A stretch of 64,000 nucleotides of DNA, from positions 1-64,000 of the forward strand of contig JAKLKC010000010.1 in the NCBI GenBank assembly GCA_023150875.1, in the 5' to 3' direction. The notes beneath the pieces were generated by a model that saw only the letters and a list, made by a program, of their open reading frames with translations, searched no databases and was not told where the DNA came from. The position numbers were made by a program, and so were the translations under genes. The stretch's first letter is position 1, and every line of letters starts with the position of its first letter. This DNA comes from Myxococcota bacterium. GTDB taxonomy: Bacteria; Myxococcota_A; UBA796; UBA9615; JAKLKC01. Shown piece after piece: positions 44,682 through 55,544 of the stretch.

Positions 44682-46763
44682 TCACGGATCCCCACCGGCG
44701 GCGCGGATCTTCCCGGGCACCCGCGCCGCGACGTCCCGCGCCTCGGGGCCCCCCGTGTCCGCCGCCCGGAGGGCCCGCCTCCAGGCGTCGATGGCGTCGC
44801 CGGCGCGCCCCGCCCCGAGGTAGGCGTCCCCCAGGTGCTCCAGGATCACCGCCTCCCGCGGTTCCCTCAGGGCCGCTTGCTCCAGCGGCCCCACGGCGTC
44901 GGCGAAGCGGCCCTGGCGGTAGCGGGCCCACCCGAGGCTGTCCAGGTAGGAGGCGTTCAGCGGCTCGACCTCCAGGGCCTTCAGGATCATCCGCTCGGCC
45001 TCCTCCAGGTCCCGGCCCGCCTCCACCAGGGTGTACCCGATGTTGTTCAGCGCGGTGGGGTCCGCGGGGTCGATCTCCAGCACCTTCCGGGTCCACGCGA
45101 TGCTCTCGTCCACCCGGCCCTCCACGCCGTGCAGGAAGCCGATCTGGACCAGGAGGGTGACGCGGTCGGCGTCGATGGAGCCGCGGACCTCTTCCGGGGA
45201 GATCCCCGCCTCGATGCGGCGCTTCTCCTCGTCGGGGCCCTCGACGCGCCGGAGGGCGCGCAGCAGCGCCTCGATGGCCTCGCCGATCCGCCCTCCGTCC
45301 CGCAGCAGCTCCGCCAGGGCCAGGGAGTCGGACAGCGTCGCCCCGTCGGCGGCGATCCGCCTCTCCAGGATCTCCACGCCCCCCGCGACGTCGCCCCGGG
45401 CCCCCCGCAGCCACGCCTCCTCCACCTCGGCGGCGTCGGGATCGAGGGCCCGCAGCTCCTCCACCAGGGCCCCGGCCTCGGCGTGGCGTCCCGCCTCCCG
45501 GAGCAGGGAGATCCTCCACCGCAGCAGCCCCGAGTCGGCGGGGTCCGCCCGCCACGCCTCCGCCAGCAGCCGTTCCGCCTCCTCCACCTCGCCCCGGGCT
45601 CGCCGCAGCAGCACCGCGCGGTAGAGGGCCTCCTGGGCCGCTCGGCTCGACGCGGGCACGGCGCTCCACTCCGCCAGGGCCGCCTCCTCCTCACCCCGCA
45701 GCCGCAGCAGCTCCCCCCGGAGGACGGTCAGCTCTCCCTCCCCCGGCGCCGCCTCGAGCCCTCCCCGCAGGACCTCCGCGGCCTCGTCCAGCCGGAGGAG
45801 CTGGATGAGCAGCCGCGCCAGGGGGATGGCGTACTCGGCCCGGCCGGAGGGATCCTCCTCGTAGACCCCCCGCAGGAGCCGCACCGCGTCTTCGTGCCGC
45901 CCGAGGCCGTTGTACAGGCCCACCAGCTCCAGCCGGACGGAGGGGTTGTCGGGCACGGCGGCGGCGAGCCGCTCCAGGTCGACGATGGCGTCGGCGGGCC
46001 TTCCCAGCTTCCGGTAGAGCTCCACGATCCCCGCCAGGCCGGCGCGACTGTAGGGATCGACCTCGAAGATCCCCCGGAAGGCGGCGAGGGCGTCGTCGGG
46101 GCGGCCGATCTCGTCCAGGAACTCCGCCCGCAGCAGGAGGGCCCTGTCCTCGCGCCCGGCGCTGCGACGGTAGTCGTCCAGGGCGGCGAGGGCGTCGTCC
46201 GGCCGCCCCGCCTTGGCGAGGGTGCGGAACAGGTAGAAGTGGGCGGTCTCCTCCAGGGGTTCGAGGTCCGTCGCCCTCCGGAGCGCCACCTCCGCCTCCG
46301 GCAAGCGCCCCTCGCCGAGCTCCAGCTCCCCCAGCAGCCGCCACCCGCCCGCAAACTCCGGGTCCAGAGCGGTGGCCCGCCGGGCCATGCCGTGGGCCGC
46401 CTGGGGGTCCCCGAGGGCATCGTAGACCCTGCCGAGGTCCATGGCTAGGAAGGCCGAGTCGGGATCGTGGAGCAGGGCCTTGCGGAGGTGGTCCTCGGCC
46501 ACCTTCCGCTGCCCCGCGTTCCAGGCCATGTGGGCGTAGGCGAAGTGGTAGGCCGCCCGGGGAGGGACCTCGGGCGCCACTCCGCCGGGGCGCTCCGGAT
46601 CCGCCCATGAGGCCACCGAGGGGGCGCCCCGCAGCGTCCCGCCGCACCCCCCACCCACCACGACGAGCCCCACGAGCGCGAGGGCCACCACGGCGCAGCG
46701 AGACGCCACCCGCGGGGGGAGTGGCGGCCGGGGGCGGGCCTGCGGGAGGGCGTTCTCGGTCAC
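44682..46763 (-). CDS. large TPR-repeat lipoprotein
   Basis: A 693-residue protein whose signal ends VVGGGC (about Cys40) followed by more than a dozen tetratricopeptide units, for example [33 protein letters not shown] and [21 protein letters not shown] proteins scaffold complexes, and here the neighbouring LolB-like lipoprotein is a plausible partner. The GTG start 46763 has TACACT ending nine bases upstream and no ribosome site, the pattern of a leaderless promoter. Confidence 0.85.
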   Translation of the reverse strand: MTENALPQARPRPPLPPRVASRCAVVALALVGLVVVGGGCGGTLRGAPSVASWADPERPGGVAPEVPPRAAYHFAYAHMAWNAGQRKVAEDHLRKALLHDPDSAFLAMDLGRVYDALGDPQAAHGMARRATALDPEFAGGWRLLGELELGEGRLPEAEVALRRATDLEPLEETAHFYLFRTLAKAGRPDDALAALDDYRRSAGREDRALLLRAEFLDEIGRPDDALAAFRGIFEVDPYSRAGLAGIVELYRKLGRPADAIVDLERLAAAVPDNPSVRLELVGLYNGLGRHEDAVRLLRGVYEEDPSGRAEYAIPLARLLIQLLRLDEAAEVLRGGLEAAPGEGELTVLRGELLRLRGEEEAALAEWSAVPASSRAAQEALYRAVLLRRARGEVEEAERLLAEAWRADPADSGLLRWRISLLREAGRHAEAGALVEELRALDPDAAEVEEAWLRGARGDVAGGVEILERRIAADGATLSDSLALAELLRDGGRIGEAIEALLRALRRVEGPDEEKRRIEAGISPEEVRGSIDADRVTLLVQIGFLHGVEGRVDESIAWTRKVLEIDPADPTALNNIGYTLVEAGRDLEEAERMILKALEVEPLNASYLDSLGWARYRQGRFADAVGPLEQAALREPREAVILEHLGDAYLGAGRAGDAIDAWRRALRAADTGGPEARDVAARVPGKIRAAGGDP

Positions 46764-46904
46764 GGAACCCCTAGTGTAGTGCCTCGCGGCGCCGTTTGGC
46801 AGGCGGGGGGCGGATCCGCCGGCCGTCCGAAGGGCCGGGCGGGGCGCTGGGGGGCTTGCGGCCGAGGGGTCCGAGGCGCAGGGCAGTCGCACTGGGGGAT
46901 CCGC

Positions 46905-47894
46905 ATGGGACGACGTCGCGGGCGGAGGGCGGCGGCGCTGCTCTTCGCGGCCCTGGGGGTGGGGCCCCATGCTTGCGCTGCGGTCCACGCGTGGGCCCTG
47001 ACCCACCCGGCCGCGGTGGCCATGGAGGACGCCGCGCCACGGGGCGCCCGGGAGTGGGCGCGCACCGTCATCGCCGGCCGCAGGCCCCCGCGTCTCACCC
47101 CCGACACCCGGCCCTCGGAACTCGGACTCCCCTACGTGGAGCGGATCCTGCGCCCCCCGGGCGGCCCGATCCTGGCCGCGTGGTGGGTGCCGCCGCCCGG
47201 GGCTCGGTCTCCCGTGGTCGTCCTGGCCCACGGCTACGGCGAGCGCCGCGACCGCCCCCTCCTCTCCCGGGCCAGGGCGCTGCACCGCGCGGGCTACGGG
47301 GTCCTGCTCTTCGACTTCCGGGGCTTCGGCGCCAGCGGCGGCGCCACCACGTCCCTGGGCTTCACCGAGCGCGAGGACGTCTCCGCCGCCCTCGCCGCCG
47401 CCCGTGCTCTTGGGGACGGCCGCGCCGCCGTCTTCGGGCGGTCCATGGGCGCCGCCGCCGCGGTCGCGGCCCTGGCGGACGGAGCCCGCGCCGAGGCCCT
47501 GGTGGTGGAGGCGATCTACGCTTCGCCCCGCCAGGCGGCGGCGGCGCGCCTGGCCGGCGCAGGGTTCCCTCCCGTGCCCCTGGCCGCCCTGGTGGACCTC
47601 CACCGGGCGCTCCAGACCGGGACTCCTCTGAACCGTCCGGTCCCCGCGGAGGACATCGCCAGGACCCGCGTCCCCGTGCTGGTCATCGCGGGGGAGGAGG
47701 ACCGCCTCGCCCCCCCGGGCGCGGGACGACGCCTCCTGGCGGCCGCGCCGGGGGGCGGCGAGATCCTGGTGGTGCCCGGAGCGGGGCACGGCGAGGTCTA
47801 TGCCCGCGGGGGGGCCCGATACGATGCCACCTTGGTGGACTTCCTGGACCGGGTCCTGGCCGGAGACACCGTCCGGAGGCGTGGGAGGCGGTAA
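46905..47894 (+). CDS. exported or membrane-associated alpha/beta hydrolase
   Basis: A 329-residue alpha/beta hydrolase with an Arg-rich N-terminus and hydrophobic stretch (AAALLFAALGVGPHACAAV, about 8-26) like a signal or anchor. Motifs: VVVLAHGYGERRD, DFRGFGASGG, FGRSMGAAAA (nucleophile Ser) and GAGHGEVYARGG with the catalytic His. It resembles bacterial hydrolases related to BEM46/YqkD families. It lies divergent from the TPR gene. Confidence 0.85.
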   Translation: MGRRRGRRAAALLFAALGVGPHACAAVHAWALTHPAAVAMEDAAPRGAREWARTVIAGRRPPRLTPDTRPSELGLPYVERILRPPGGPILAAWWVPPPGARSPVVVLAHGYGERRDRPLLSRARALHRAGYGVLLFDFRGFGASGGATTSLGFTEREDVSAALAAARALGDGRAAVFGRSMGAAAAVAALADGARAEALVVEAIYASPRQAAAARLAGAGFPPVPLAALVDLHRALQTGTPLNRPVPAEDIARTRVPVLVIAGEEDRLAPPGAGRRLLAAAPGGGEILVVPGAGHGEVYARGGARYDATLVDFLDRVLAGDTVRRRGRR

Positions 47895-47907
47895 GGGAAT
47901 GCCGTGA

Positions 47908-48444
47908 TCAGCCCTGCGCGACGGGGGCCTCCGCCAGGATGGGCACCTGCACCTCGATGACCAGGTCGGCGGCGCTGCAGAGGTGGGGGGGGTGCGCGCA
48001 CCCCAGCCAGATCTCCCGGGACGGGGTGCCGGGCGTTCGGGAGACGGCGGAGAACCACCGCTGGATGCGAGCGTATGCCGGCCCGATCCTCTCCACGGGC
48101 CCCCGATGGAGGGTGAACGCCACCAGGGCCCCGGGGAGGACCTCCACCGTGAAGTCCGGATCTCCCTTCACGGCGTCGAGGATGGGTTGGCAGACGGCCC
48201 GGAACGGGAGGGGCGCCGGCCGCCACGGACCGACGGCGGGTGGGGGCTCGAACCGCAGGACCGTCGGCGCCCCACCGAGTCGCACGTCCCGCCCGGCGAG
48301 CCAGCGGTAGAGCCGCTCCCACCGGTCCTGGAGGTCCGGTCGGCCGCCGCGGTACACGACGCACGCCACCGGCTCCACGCCCTTCACCCTCACCGCGGAG
48401 CCGGCGGCTTCCGTCGGCTCCCGTCCCCGCCCCTCCTCGATCAT
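47908..48444 (-). CDS. GyrI-like/effector-binding-domain protein
   Basis: A 178-residue soluble protein of two weak repeats: VACVVYRGGRPDLQDRWERL followed by a strand, and VAFTLHRGPVERIGPAYARI followed by SREIWLGC and DLVIEVQVPI. This is the pattern of the GyrI-like small-molecule-binding domain found in AraC-type regulators and SOUL-like proteins. It has no DNA-binding part. GGAGG lies nine bases from ATG 48444. The ligand is unknown. Confidence 0.6.
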   Translation of the reverse strand: MIEEGRGREPTEAAGSAVRVKGVEPVACVVYRGGRPDLQDRWERLYRWLAGRDVRLGGAPTVLRFEPPPAVGPWRPAPLPFRAVCQPILDAVKGDPDFTVEVLPGALVAFTLHRGPVERIGPAYARIQRWFSAVSRTPGTPSREIWLGCAHPPHLCSAADLVIEVQVPILAEAPVAQG

Positions 48445-48517
48445 CCCCGTTCCCCTCCGCCCGCGCCCCACGGCCTGGGGGGCGCGCCCATGGGTTCTGG
48501 AGCCGAGGGCCGCCGCG

Positions 48518-49486
48518 TCAAGGGGGCGGACCCTCCTGCCCGCCGTCGCGGGCGTCTCCGGGCCATCCCGCCAGCGGCGGCACCAGGACCACCGGGCAGG
48601 GAGCGGCCTCCAGCACGGTCTCGGCGACGGCCCCGAGCCCCCTGCCCTCCCGCCTCCTCCCCGTTCCCAGCACCAGCAGATCCCAGTCGCCGTCGACGGC
48701 GGCCTCCAGGAGCGCCTCGTCGGGCTCCCCGGCCGAGAGCCGGGTGCGGGAGTCGATTCCCAGCAGCAGTGGAGACGCGGCGATCTCCTGGAGCTCCGCC
48801 CGGGCCCGGGCCCGGGATCGAGCCACCTCGGTCACCACCCAGGTCGCCGTCACCCCCGGCGTCCCCTCCCCCGCCCTCTCGGGGAGTTCGTCGCACAGCA
48901 GCAACTCCAGGCTCCCCCCCAGGCGGCGGGCCATCCGGACCGCGCAATCCAGCACTCCCCCCCGCTCCACCTGTGCCATTCCCCCCACGCCGACGCCGAT
49001 CCGCGGGCTTTGCCCGAGACCCCGCGGCCGAGCCAGGGCGTTGCTGGACCACGCCACCAGGGGGAAGGGGACGCGGCGGGCGGCCTCCCGGGTCTCCCGG
49101 CCCAGGGGCACGGCGGGGGCCCGCGCGGCGCGGTGGGTCCCCATGGCCAGCAGCGGGGCACCCGCCCCTTCGGAGGCTTCGATGAGGCGCTGCCAGGGCA
49201 CGCCGAGGTCCACCCGAAGGTCGAGGCGGGACGGGTCCTCCCCCGCCTCGCGGAGGACCCGGGCCATCGCCTCGACGTTGGCCTCCAGCACGGCGCGGCG
49301 GACCCCCTGCATCTCCTCCATGCCCCGCCCCTCCTCCATGTCCAGGCGCTGGAGCAGCCGCGTGAACGCCGTGTCGACGTGCACCAGCACGACGTCCAGC
49401 TTCAGGGCGCGGGCGAGGGCGAGGGCGCGGCCGAGGAACTCCGCGGATCCCGGCCGAAGGTCCAACCCGATGAGCATGCGCTGCAT
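48518..49486 (-). CDS. tandem universal stress protein
   Basis: A 322-residue protein of two UspA domains. The first starts RMLIGLDLRPGSAEFLGRALALARAL and includes PLLAMGTHRAAR. The second (from about residue 175) ends LLVLGTGRRREGRGLGAVAETVLEAAPCPVVLV, where the GxGRRxxGxx loop is the ATP-binding site; the first domain's loop is partly degenerate. Fusion of two Usp units is common in this lineage. It begins only ten nt after the rsmB stop on the same strand, so it may belong to that transcript. Confidence 0.88.
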   Translation of the reverse strand: MQRMLIGLDLRPGSAEFLGRALALARALKLDVVLVHVDTAFTRLLQRLDMEEGRGMEEMQGVRRAVLEANVEAMARVLREAGEDPSRLDLRVDLGVPWQRLIEASEGAGAPLLAMGTHRAARAPAVPLGRETREAARRVPFPLVAWSSNALARPRGLGQSPRIGVGVGGMAQVERGGVLDCAVRMARRLGGSLELLLCDELPERAGEGTPGVTATWVVTEVARSRARARAELQEIAASPLLLGIDSRTRLSAGEPDEALLEAAVDGDWDLLVLGTGRRREGRGLGAVAETVLEAAPCPVVLVPPLAGWPGDARDGGQEGPPP

Positions 49487-49496
49487 GCGCCCACGC

Positions 49497-50837
49497 TCAG
49501 CAGGATGCGTGCCAGGGGGATCGGTCCTCGCCGCGGCGCTCCAGGACCGAGGCGAAGAAGGCGTCGGTGTCGTGGCGGTGGGGCCAGGTACGGAGGTCCC
49601 CCGCCGCGGTCCGCATCTCCGGGGGGCCCGCCGCCACCCGGACCCAACCCGCGTGGGCGGCGAGGAACCGCTGGACCACCGCCTCCCCCTCCGCAGGCAT
49701 GGGGGAGCAGACGGCGTATACCAGGCGGCCGCCGGGGGCCACCGCGCCCGCCGCAGCCTCCAGCATCTTCGCCTGTTCGGCCGAGTGCCGCGCCAGGTCC
49801 CCGGGGGTCCTCTGCCACCTCGCCTCCGGGTGGCGCCGCAGCACCCCCAGGCCGGTGCAGGGGGCGTCCAGGAGCACCCGGGGGAAGGGGGGCTCGGGGA
49901 AGACCCGCAGGGCGTCGTGGACCACCGTCCGCACCTGCGCCACCCCCAGGCGACGGGCGGCCTCGGCGATCCTCTCGAGTCGGCCTCCGTCCACGTCGGC
50001 GGCCACGACCTCCCCTCCGGGGCCGACGGCGGCCGCCGCCTGGAGCGCCTTGCCCCCCGGGGCGGCGCACAGGTCCAGCACCCGCTCCCCCCTCCCCGCC
50101 TCCAGCAGGGCACCGACCACCTGGGCCCCCTCGTCCTGGACGGTGAACCAGCCGTCCTCCCACCCGGGGAGCCGGACGGGATCACCCGCTCCCGCCCGGA
50201 CCGCCTCCGGCGACCACCGGCCCGGCAGGGAGGGGATCCCCGCCTCCTCCAGGCGCGAGAGCACCCGCTCCCGGGACGCCCTCGCGACCTGCACCCGGAG
50301 CGTGAGCGGAGGCGCCTGGTTGAAGGCACGGGCCGCCTCCAGGGCCTCGTCCACCCCCAGCAGGTCGATCCAGGCGTCCGCCAGCCATGGGGGGAAGGAC
50401 TCGGTGACGACGATGGCCTCCCGGCCCACCTCGGGCAGGGGAGCCCGCCCCGGCTCCCGCAGCCAGGAGCGCAGGGCGCCGGTGACGAAGCCCACCGCCC
50501 GAGTCGCGGAGGCGGCCCGGCAGAGCTCCCCCGCCTGGTGGAGCACTGCCCGCTCCGGGATCCGGGACAGCTCCACGATCTGGTGCACCGAGACCCACAG
50601 CACCACCCGCACCGCGGGGTCCAGGGCCTCGGGGGCACGGCGGGAGTGGGGCGAGAGGACGTGGTCGTACCGGGCCCTCCGCCGTTCGACCCCCTGGACG
50701 AGGGCGACCGCCAGGGCCCTCTCCCGATGGGGCATGCCCCCGCACTCCGCGTCCAGGAGGGCGTCGGCGTGCCCGCCCCGGGTGAGCAGCTCCAGCAGGA
50801 CGCGGACCGCCGCCAGGCGCCCGGGGGTCGCCGCCAC
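49497..50837 (-). CDS. rsmB: 16S rRNA m5C967 methyltransferase RsmB-like
   Basis: A 446-residue protein with an N-terminal NusB-like helical domain (RERALAVALVQGVERRRARYDHVL) and a C-terminal Rossmann methyltransferase. The AdoMet site is VLDLCAAPGGKALQ. The two cysteines are in DAPCTGLGVLRRHPEARW (about 323) and VYAVCSPMPAEGE (about 378), where one is the nucleophile and the other releases the product. The start is GTG 50837, beside the stop of the dsbA-like gene. Confidence 0.92.
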   Translation of the reverse strand: MAATPGRLAAVRVLLELLTRGGHADALLDAECGGMPHRERALAVALVQGVERRRARYDHVLSPHSRRAPEALDPAVRVVLWVSVHQIVELSRIPERAVLHQAGELCRAASATRAVGFVTGALRSWLREPGRAPLPEVGREAIVVTESFPPWLADAWIDLLGVDEALEAARAFNQAPPLTLRVQVARASRERVLSRLEEAGIPSLPGRWSPEAVRAGAGDPVRLPGWEDGWFTVQDEGAQVVGALLEAGRGERVLDLCAAPGGKALQAAAAVGPGGEVVAADVDGGRLERIAEAARRLGVAQVRTVVHDALRVFPEPPFPRVLLDAPCTGLGVLRRHPEARWQRTPGDLARHSAEQAKMLEAAAGAVAPGGRLVYAVCSPMPAEGEAVVQRFLAAHAGWVRVAAGPPEMRTAAGDLRTWPHRHDTDAFFASVLERRGEDRSPWHASC

Positions 50838-50841
50838 GGCC

Positions 50842-51912
50842 TCAGCCCCCCGGGGAGGGCGGGAGGGCCTCCGCGGACGGCGAGGGGGCCGGCGCCGCCG
50901 CGGGGGGAGGTTCGCGGGGTCCCACCTTCCGGGGCACCCCCGTGCCTTCCGCCTTGGCGGTCTCGATGCCCTGGGCGAGGGCCTCGACGGTCCGGGGGCC
51001 CCGCCAGCGGAGGTTGCCCAGGTAGAACGTCGGGGTCCCGGAGACCGCGAGCGCCTGGGCCTGGGCCGTCGCCGCTCTTACTGCCGCCTCGGTGGCGGGA
51101 TCGGCGAGGTCCCGCCGGTAGCGGTCCAGGTCCAAGCCCGCCTCCCGCGCGAGGGACTGGAAGGGGACCTCCTCCCCCGCGAGGTCCCGCAGCTCCTTCT
51201 GGCGGGCGAAGAGCAGGTCATGGAAGGGCCAGAAGCGCCCCTGGAGGGACGCCGCCCGCGCCGCCTCCGCCGCCGGATCCGCCTGGGGATGGATCCGGGT
51301 GAGGGGGCGGTCCATCCACACGACCTGCAGGTCGTCCGGGAAACGGCGGCGCAGCTCCTTCAGCACCTCCGAGGCCTCGCGACAGTACGGACACTGGAAG
51401 TCCGACCACTCCGTCAGGACCACCGGCGCGTCATCGGGCCCGTCGGCAGGGGCCCCCGCGAGGTCCAACTCCTGCCAGACCTCCTGGGAGAGGCGCTTCT
51501 TGACCTCGACGAGGCTCAGGCCCCGTCCGGCGAGGCGCGCCGCCGCCTCCGCCTGGAGGACGCAGGACCCGCAGGTCCCCCCGGCCACCAGGCACTCCCC
51601 CAGCGAGATCCCCGCCGACCTCTCGTCGGGACACGGGCTCTCGGCCGTGTTCACCGCCGCCACCCACACCGCCTCGTGCTCGGGGGAGAGGTCGGGACCC
51701 CCCCCGGCCCGCTCCTTGAGGAGGGCCGCGTCCCACGCGCTGGGGGTGACGCAGACCTTCTCGCCCCGGGCGCGTCTCTCGGCGCGCCGGCCCTCGGCCA
51801 CTCCCTGGGCCAGCCCCCGCTCCTGGCCGAGCCACCAGCCACCGCCGAACGCGGCGCCGGCAACGACGACGGCACCGAGCAGGAGGGCGGCGATCCTGCC
51901 GCGCGGGCTCAT
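50842..51912 (-). CDS. DsbA-like thioredoxin-fold protein with an extra Cys-rich N-terminal region
   Basis: A 356-residue membrane-anchored periplasmic protein. The N-terminal helix IAALLLGAVVVAGAAFGGGWWL is a signal anchor. Residues about 50-125 hold several Cys, including a GTCGSC pair, and look like a separate small domain. The DsbA/thioredoxin domain has the active site CPYC (Cys174, Cys177), an inserted helical region and the cis-Pro loop SGTPTFY. A Pro-rich tail follows. It oxidises or isomerises periplasmic disulfides. ATG overlaps the lapA stop (ATGA), placing it in the rpsA-ihfB-lapA group. Confidence 0.88.
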   Translation of the reverse strand: MSPRGRIAALLLGAVVVAGAAFGGGWWLGQERGLAQGVAEGRRAERRARGEKVCVTPSAWDAALLKERAGGGPDLSPEHEAVWVAAVNTAESPCPDERSAGISLGECLVAGGTCGSCVLQAEAAARLAGRGLSLVEVKKRLSQEVWQELDLAGAPADGPDDAPVVLTEWSDFQCPYCREASEVLKELRRRFPDDLQVVWMDRPLTRIHPQADPAAEAARAASLQGRFWPFHDLLFARQKELRDLAGEEVPFQSLAREAGLDLDRYRRDLADPATEAAVRAATAQAQALAVSGTPTFYLGNLRWRGPRTVEALAQGIETAKAEGTGVPRKVGPREPPPAAAPAPSPSAEALPPSPGG

Positions 51913-52283
51913 TCCTCGTCTCCCAGGCCCAGGGCGCGCCCACCGGAGTGGAGATCGCTCCCGCCCCGCACCGCGCCGCCTCGGCCCCTCGCCGCGTCGA
52001 GCTCGGCCTGGGCCCGCCGGAGCAGGCGGTGGGTCCTCCGGTGCCGGACCTCCAGGACCACCACCTCGTACACCGTGAACGCCCCCACCAGCAGCGCCCC
52101 CGCCCCCGCGGAGCCGAGGACCAGGAGGGGCACGGGCACGGGCGCCGCCGTGCGGCCCGCCCACGCCCCCACGTTCAGGAAGAGGGTCACCCGCGTCTGC
52201 TCGTTCTGTACGTAGAAGAGGGCCAGGACCGCGACCGCAGCGACCACCAGCGACGCGGTCAGCAAGGCGCGAAGGATCCTCAT
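51909..52283 (-). CDS. lapA: LapA-domain (DUF1049) inner membrane protein
   Basis: A 124-residue two-helix inner-membrane protein (LRALLTASLVVAAVAVLALFYVQNEQ and LLVLGSAGAGALLVGAFTVYEVV) with a cytoplasmic Arg-rich end. The first helix followed by VQNEQTRVTLFL is the LapA signature. In E. coli it works with LapB to control LpxC and lipopolysaccharide synthesis. Its position after rpsA and ihfB matches the proteobacterial order; no lapB is seen. ATG 52283 is better placed behind GGAGAA than a GTG two codons earlier. Confidence 0.85.
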   Translation of the reverse strand: MRILRALLTASLVVAAVAVLALFYVQNEQTRVTLFLNVGAWAGRTAAPVPVPLLVLGSAGAGALLVGAFTVYEVVVLEVRHRRTHRLLRRAQAELDAARGRGGAVRGGSDLHSGGRALGLGDEE

Positions 52284-52350
52284 CGCCACTTCTCCGGCCC
52301 GGCACCCGCCGCCGGACCTGGCCCCGCGACCCCGGACGTCGAGGCGAAGA

Positions 52351-52638
52351 TCAGGCGTCCTCGCCGTTCACCCGCTCCCGCAGGTCCTTCCCGACCTTGA
52401 AGTAGGGGACCCGCTTCCCCTCCACGGTCACGGACGCCCCCGTCTTGGGGTTCCGCCCCGCCCGCGGCCCCCTCGACTTCACATAGAAGGAGCCGAAGCC
52501 ACGGATCTCGATCCGCTCGCCCCGCGCCAGGGTGTCCCGCATGCGCTCGAAGATCAGGCGCACGATGCCCTCGGCCGTCTTCTTGGTGATCTCGGGGTTC
52601 TTGATGGCGATGGACGCCACGAGGTCGCTCTTGGTCAC
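52351..52638 (-). CDS. ihfB: integration host factor beta-type DNA-binding protein
   Basis: A 95-residue HU/IHF family protein that sharply bends DNA. Conserved residues are RGFGSFYVKSRGPRAGRNP in the DNA-binding arm, with KTGASVTVEGKRVPYFK after it. The GTG start gives the usual MTKSDLV N-terminus; a longer in-frame ATG at 52707 would add a 23-residue tail and lacks a proper ribosome site. It lies in the rpsA-ihfB-lapA arrangement, as in many Proteobacteria. Confidence 0.93.
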   Translation of the reverse strand: MTKSDLVASIAIKNPEITKKTAEGIVRLIFERMRDTLARGERIEIRGFGSFYVKSRGPRAGRNPKTGASVTVEGKRVPYFKVGKDLRERVNGEDA

Positions 52639-52838
52639 TGCCGGATCCCCTGCGCGCTGCCGCGTCTGCCTCTGCTGGGTTCGGAGATCGAATGGGCGCC
52701 GCGCCATCTCCGCCCTGGACGGCCCGGCATGGGGGGAGCGTCGGAGGAGACGGACCGAAGGTCACGGTGCCCCCGCAGCCCTTCCCCCGGCGTGTGGCCT
52801 CGGCGCACCGCCGGAGGAGGACGGGCGGGGCGGGGGGC

Positions 52839-54590
<1,752 letters not shown>

Positions 54591-54644
54591 GAAGGGATCG
54601 CTCGAATCTCGTGCTGGCCCTGGCGCGGGACACCCAGGGGCTGG

Positions 54645-54689
54645 GGCGTCCCGGTCGGCCGCGGTCCAGGCCGCTTCCGTCGGGACGCC
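54645..54689 (-). other. stem-loop in the rpsA leader
   Basis: GGCGTCCC and GGGACGCC form an 8-bp stem enclosing 29 nt, about 55 nt upstream of the rpsA start. In E. coli the S1 leader folds into hairpins used for autoregulation; similarity in position is suggestive only. Confidence 0.45.
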
Positions 54690-54704
54690 TGTGAAAGATG
54701 CGCC

Positions 54705-54733
54705 GTTCTAGCCACCCCCCCCCAGGCTGTCAA
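54705..54733 (-). promoter_or_regulatory. promoter of rpsA
   Basis: Perfect TTGACA (54733-54728), 17-bp spacer, TAGAAC (54710-54705) on the minus strand. Predicted leader to the rpsA ATG is about 108 nt. Confidence 0.8.
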
Positions 54734-54819
54734 GGGATTGTGGGACGACTGCCGAACGAGGGTCCACCTCGGCGGGACGGTGGCCGGCGCAGGGGACCGG
54801 AGGGGGATGGGGCGCGGGA

Positions 54820-55470
54820 TCAGGTCGCGTCGAGGTCCGTGTCGAAGCGCGCCGAGACCGCGGCGTAGTGGAGGCCGTCCACGCTGCGGATCACCCCCTC
54901 GACGGTGCCCTGGGTGTGGCCCGAGGCCTCGGGGGGATCGGTCCAGTCGACGGTGCCGCCGGTGTCCGCGGATCCGGTGGGGTGGATGTACGTCGTGACG
55001 TACCCCTCCCCCATGCCCGACGACGCGCCGACGACCAGGGTGACCTGGGTGCCGTCGTTCTGGTTGGACGACCACGACACCTCGCCGGACATGGTGGCCG
55101 CGGCCCCCTTCACGTGGAGCTCCACGTCGGACGCCACCCCCAGCCGCAGGTCGAGCTGCCCGTAGCCGTTGACCCAGTTCACCAGGTTCCCGTCCTTCTC
55201 CAGGAGGGTGCCGTCGTCGAACAGGACCGCGAACCCGTTGGTGCCGCCGTAGCCCGGGGGGGTCACGTCGACGGGGCCGGTGTCGTCGTCCGCGGCGTCG
55301 TCGTCCGCGGCGTCGTCGTCCGCGGCGTCGTCGTCGCCCCCCGCCGAGTCGTCGTCCCCCGCCGGATCGTCCCCCGAGAAGCCGCCGGCGCACCCCGGTG
55401 CGGAGCCGCCCAGGGCGGCGATCAGGGCGGCGACGGGGATCGAGGAGAGGAAGAGGGCGTCGGTCTTCAT
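54820..55470 (-). CDS. Asp-rich-linker lipoprotein of unknown function
   Basis: A 216-residue lipoprotein with a hydrophobic signal ending SAPGC (about Cys27). Residues about 33-66 are DDD repeats (GDDDSAGGDDDAADDDAADDDAADDDT is the run, split here for brevity). The rest is a single beta-rich domain (about 80-216) with GGTNGFAVLFDDGTLLEK and VWVNGYGQLDLR-like strands, no known family. The tandem 15-bp DNA repeat in the linker is the same as one in the lipoprotein gene at 622-1734. Confidence 0.75.
   Translation of the reverse strand: MKTDALFLSSIPVAALIAALGGSAPGCAGGFSGDDPAGDDDSAGGDDDAADDDAADDDAADDDTGPVDVTPPGYGGTNGFAVLFDDGTLLEKDGNLVNWVNGYGQLDLRLGVASDVELHVKGAAATMSGEVSWSSNQNDGTQVTLVVGASSGMGEGYVTTYIHPTGSADTGGTVDWTDPPEASGHTQGTVEGVIRSVDGLHYAAVSARFDTDLDAT
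55282..55338 (-). repeat. 15-bp tandem repeat encoding ADDDA
   Basis: Three perfect units of gtcgtcgtccgcggc at 55282, 55297 and 55312 and a partial fourth, in frame within the lipoprotein gene. The same 15-mer occurs at 1558. Confidence 0.9.
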
Positions 55471-55544
55471 CGGGGCTTCCGGCGGGGTGGGTGGCGAGGA
55501 AGATAGCGCGAAGGCCCCTACCCCCTCAAGGGCATCGCCCGGTC

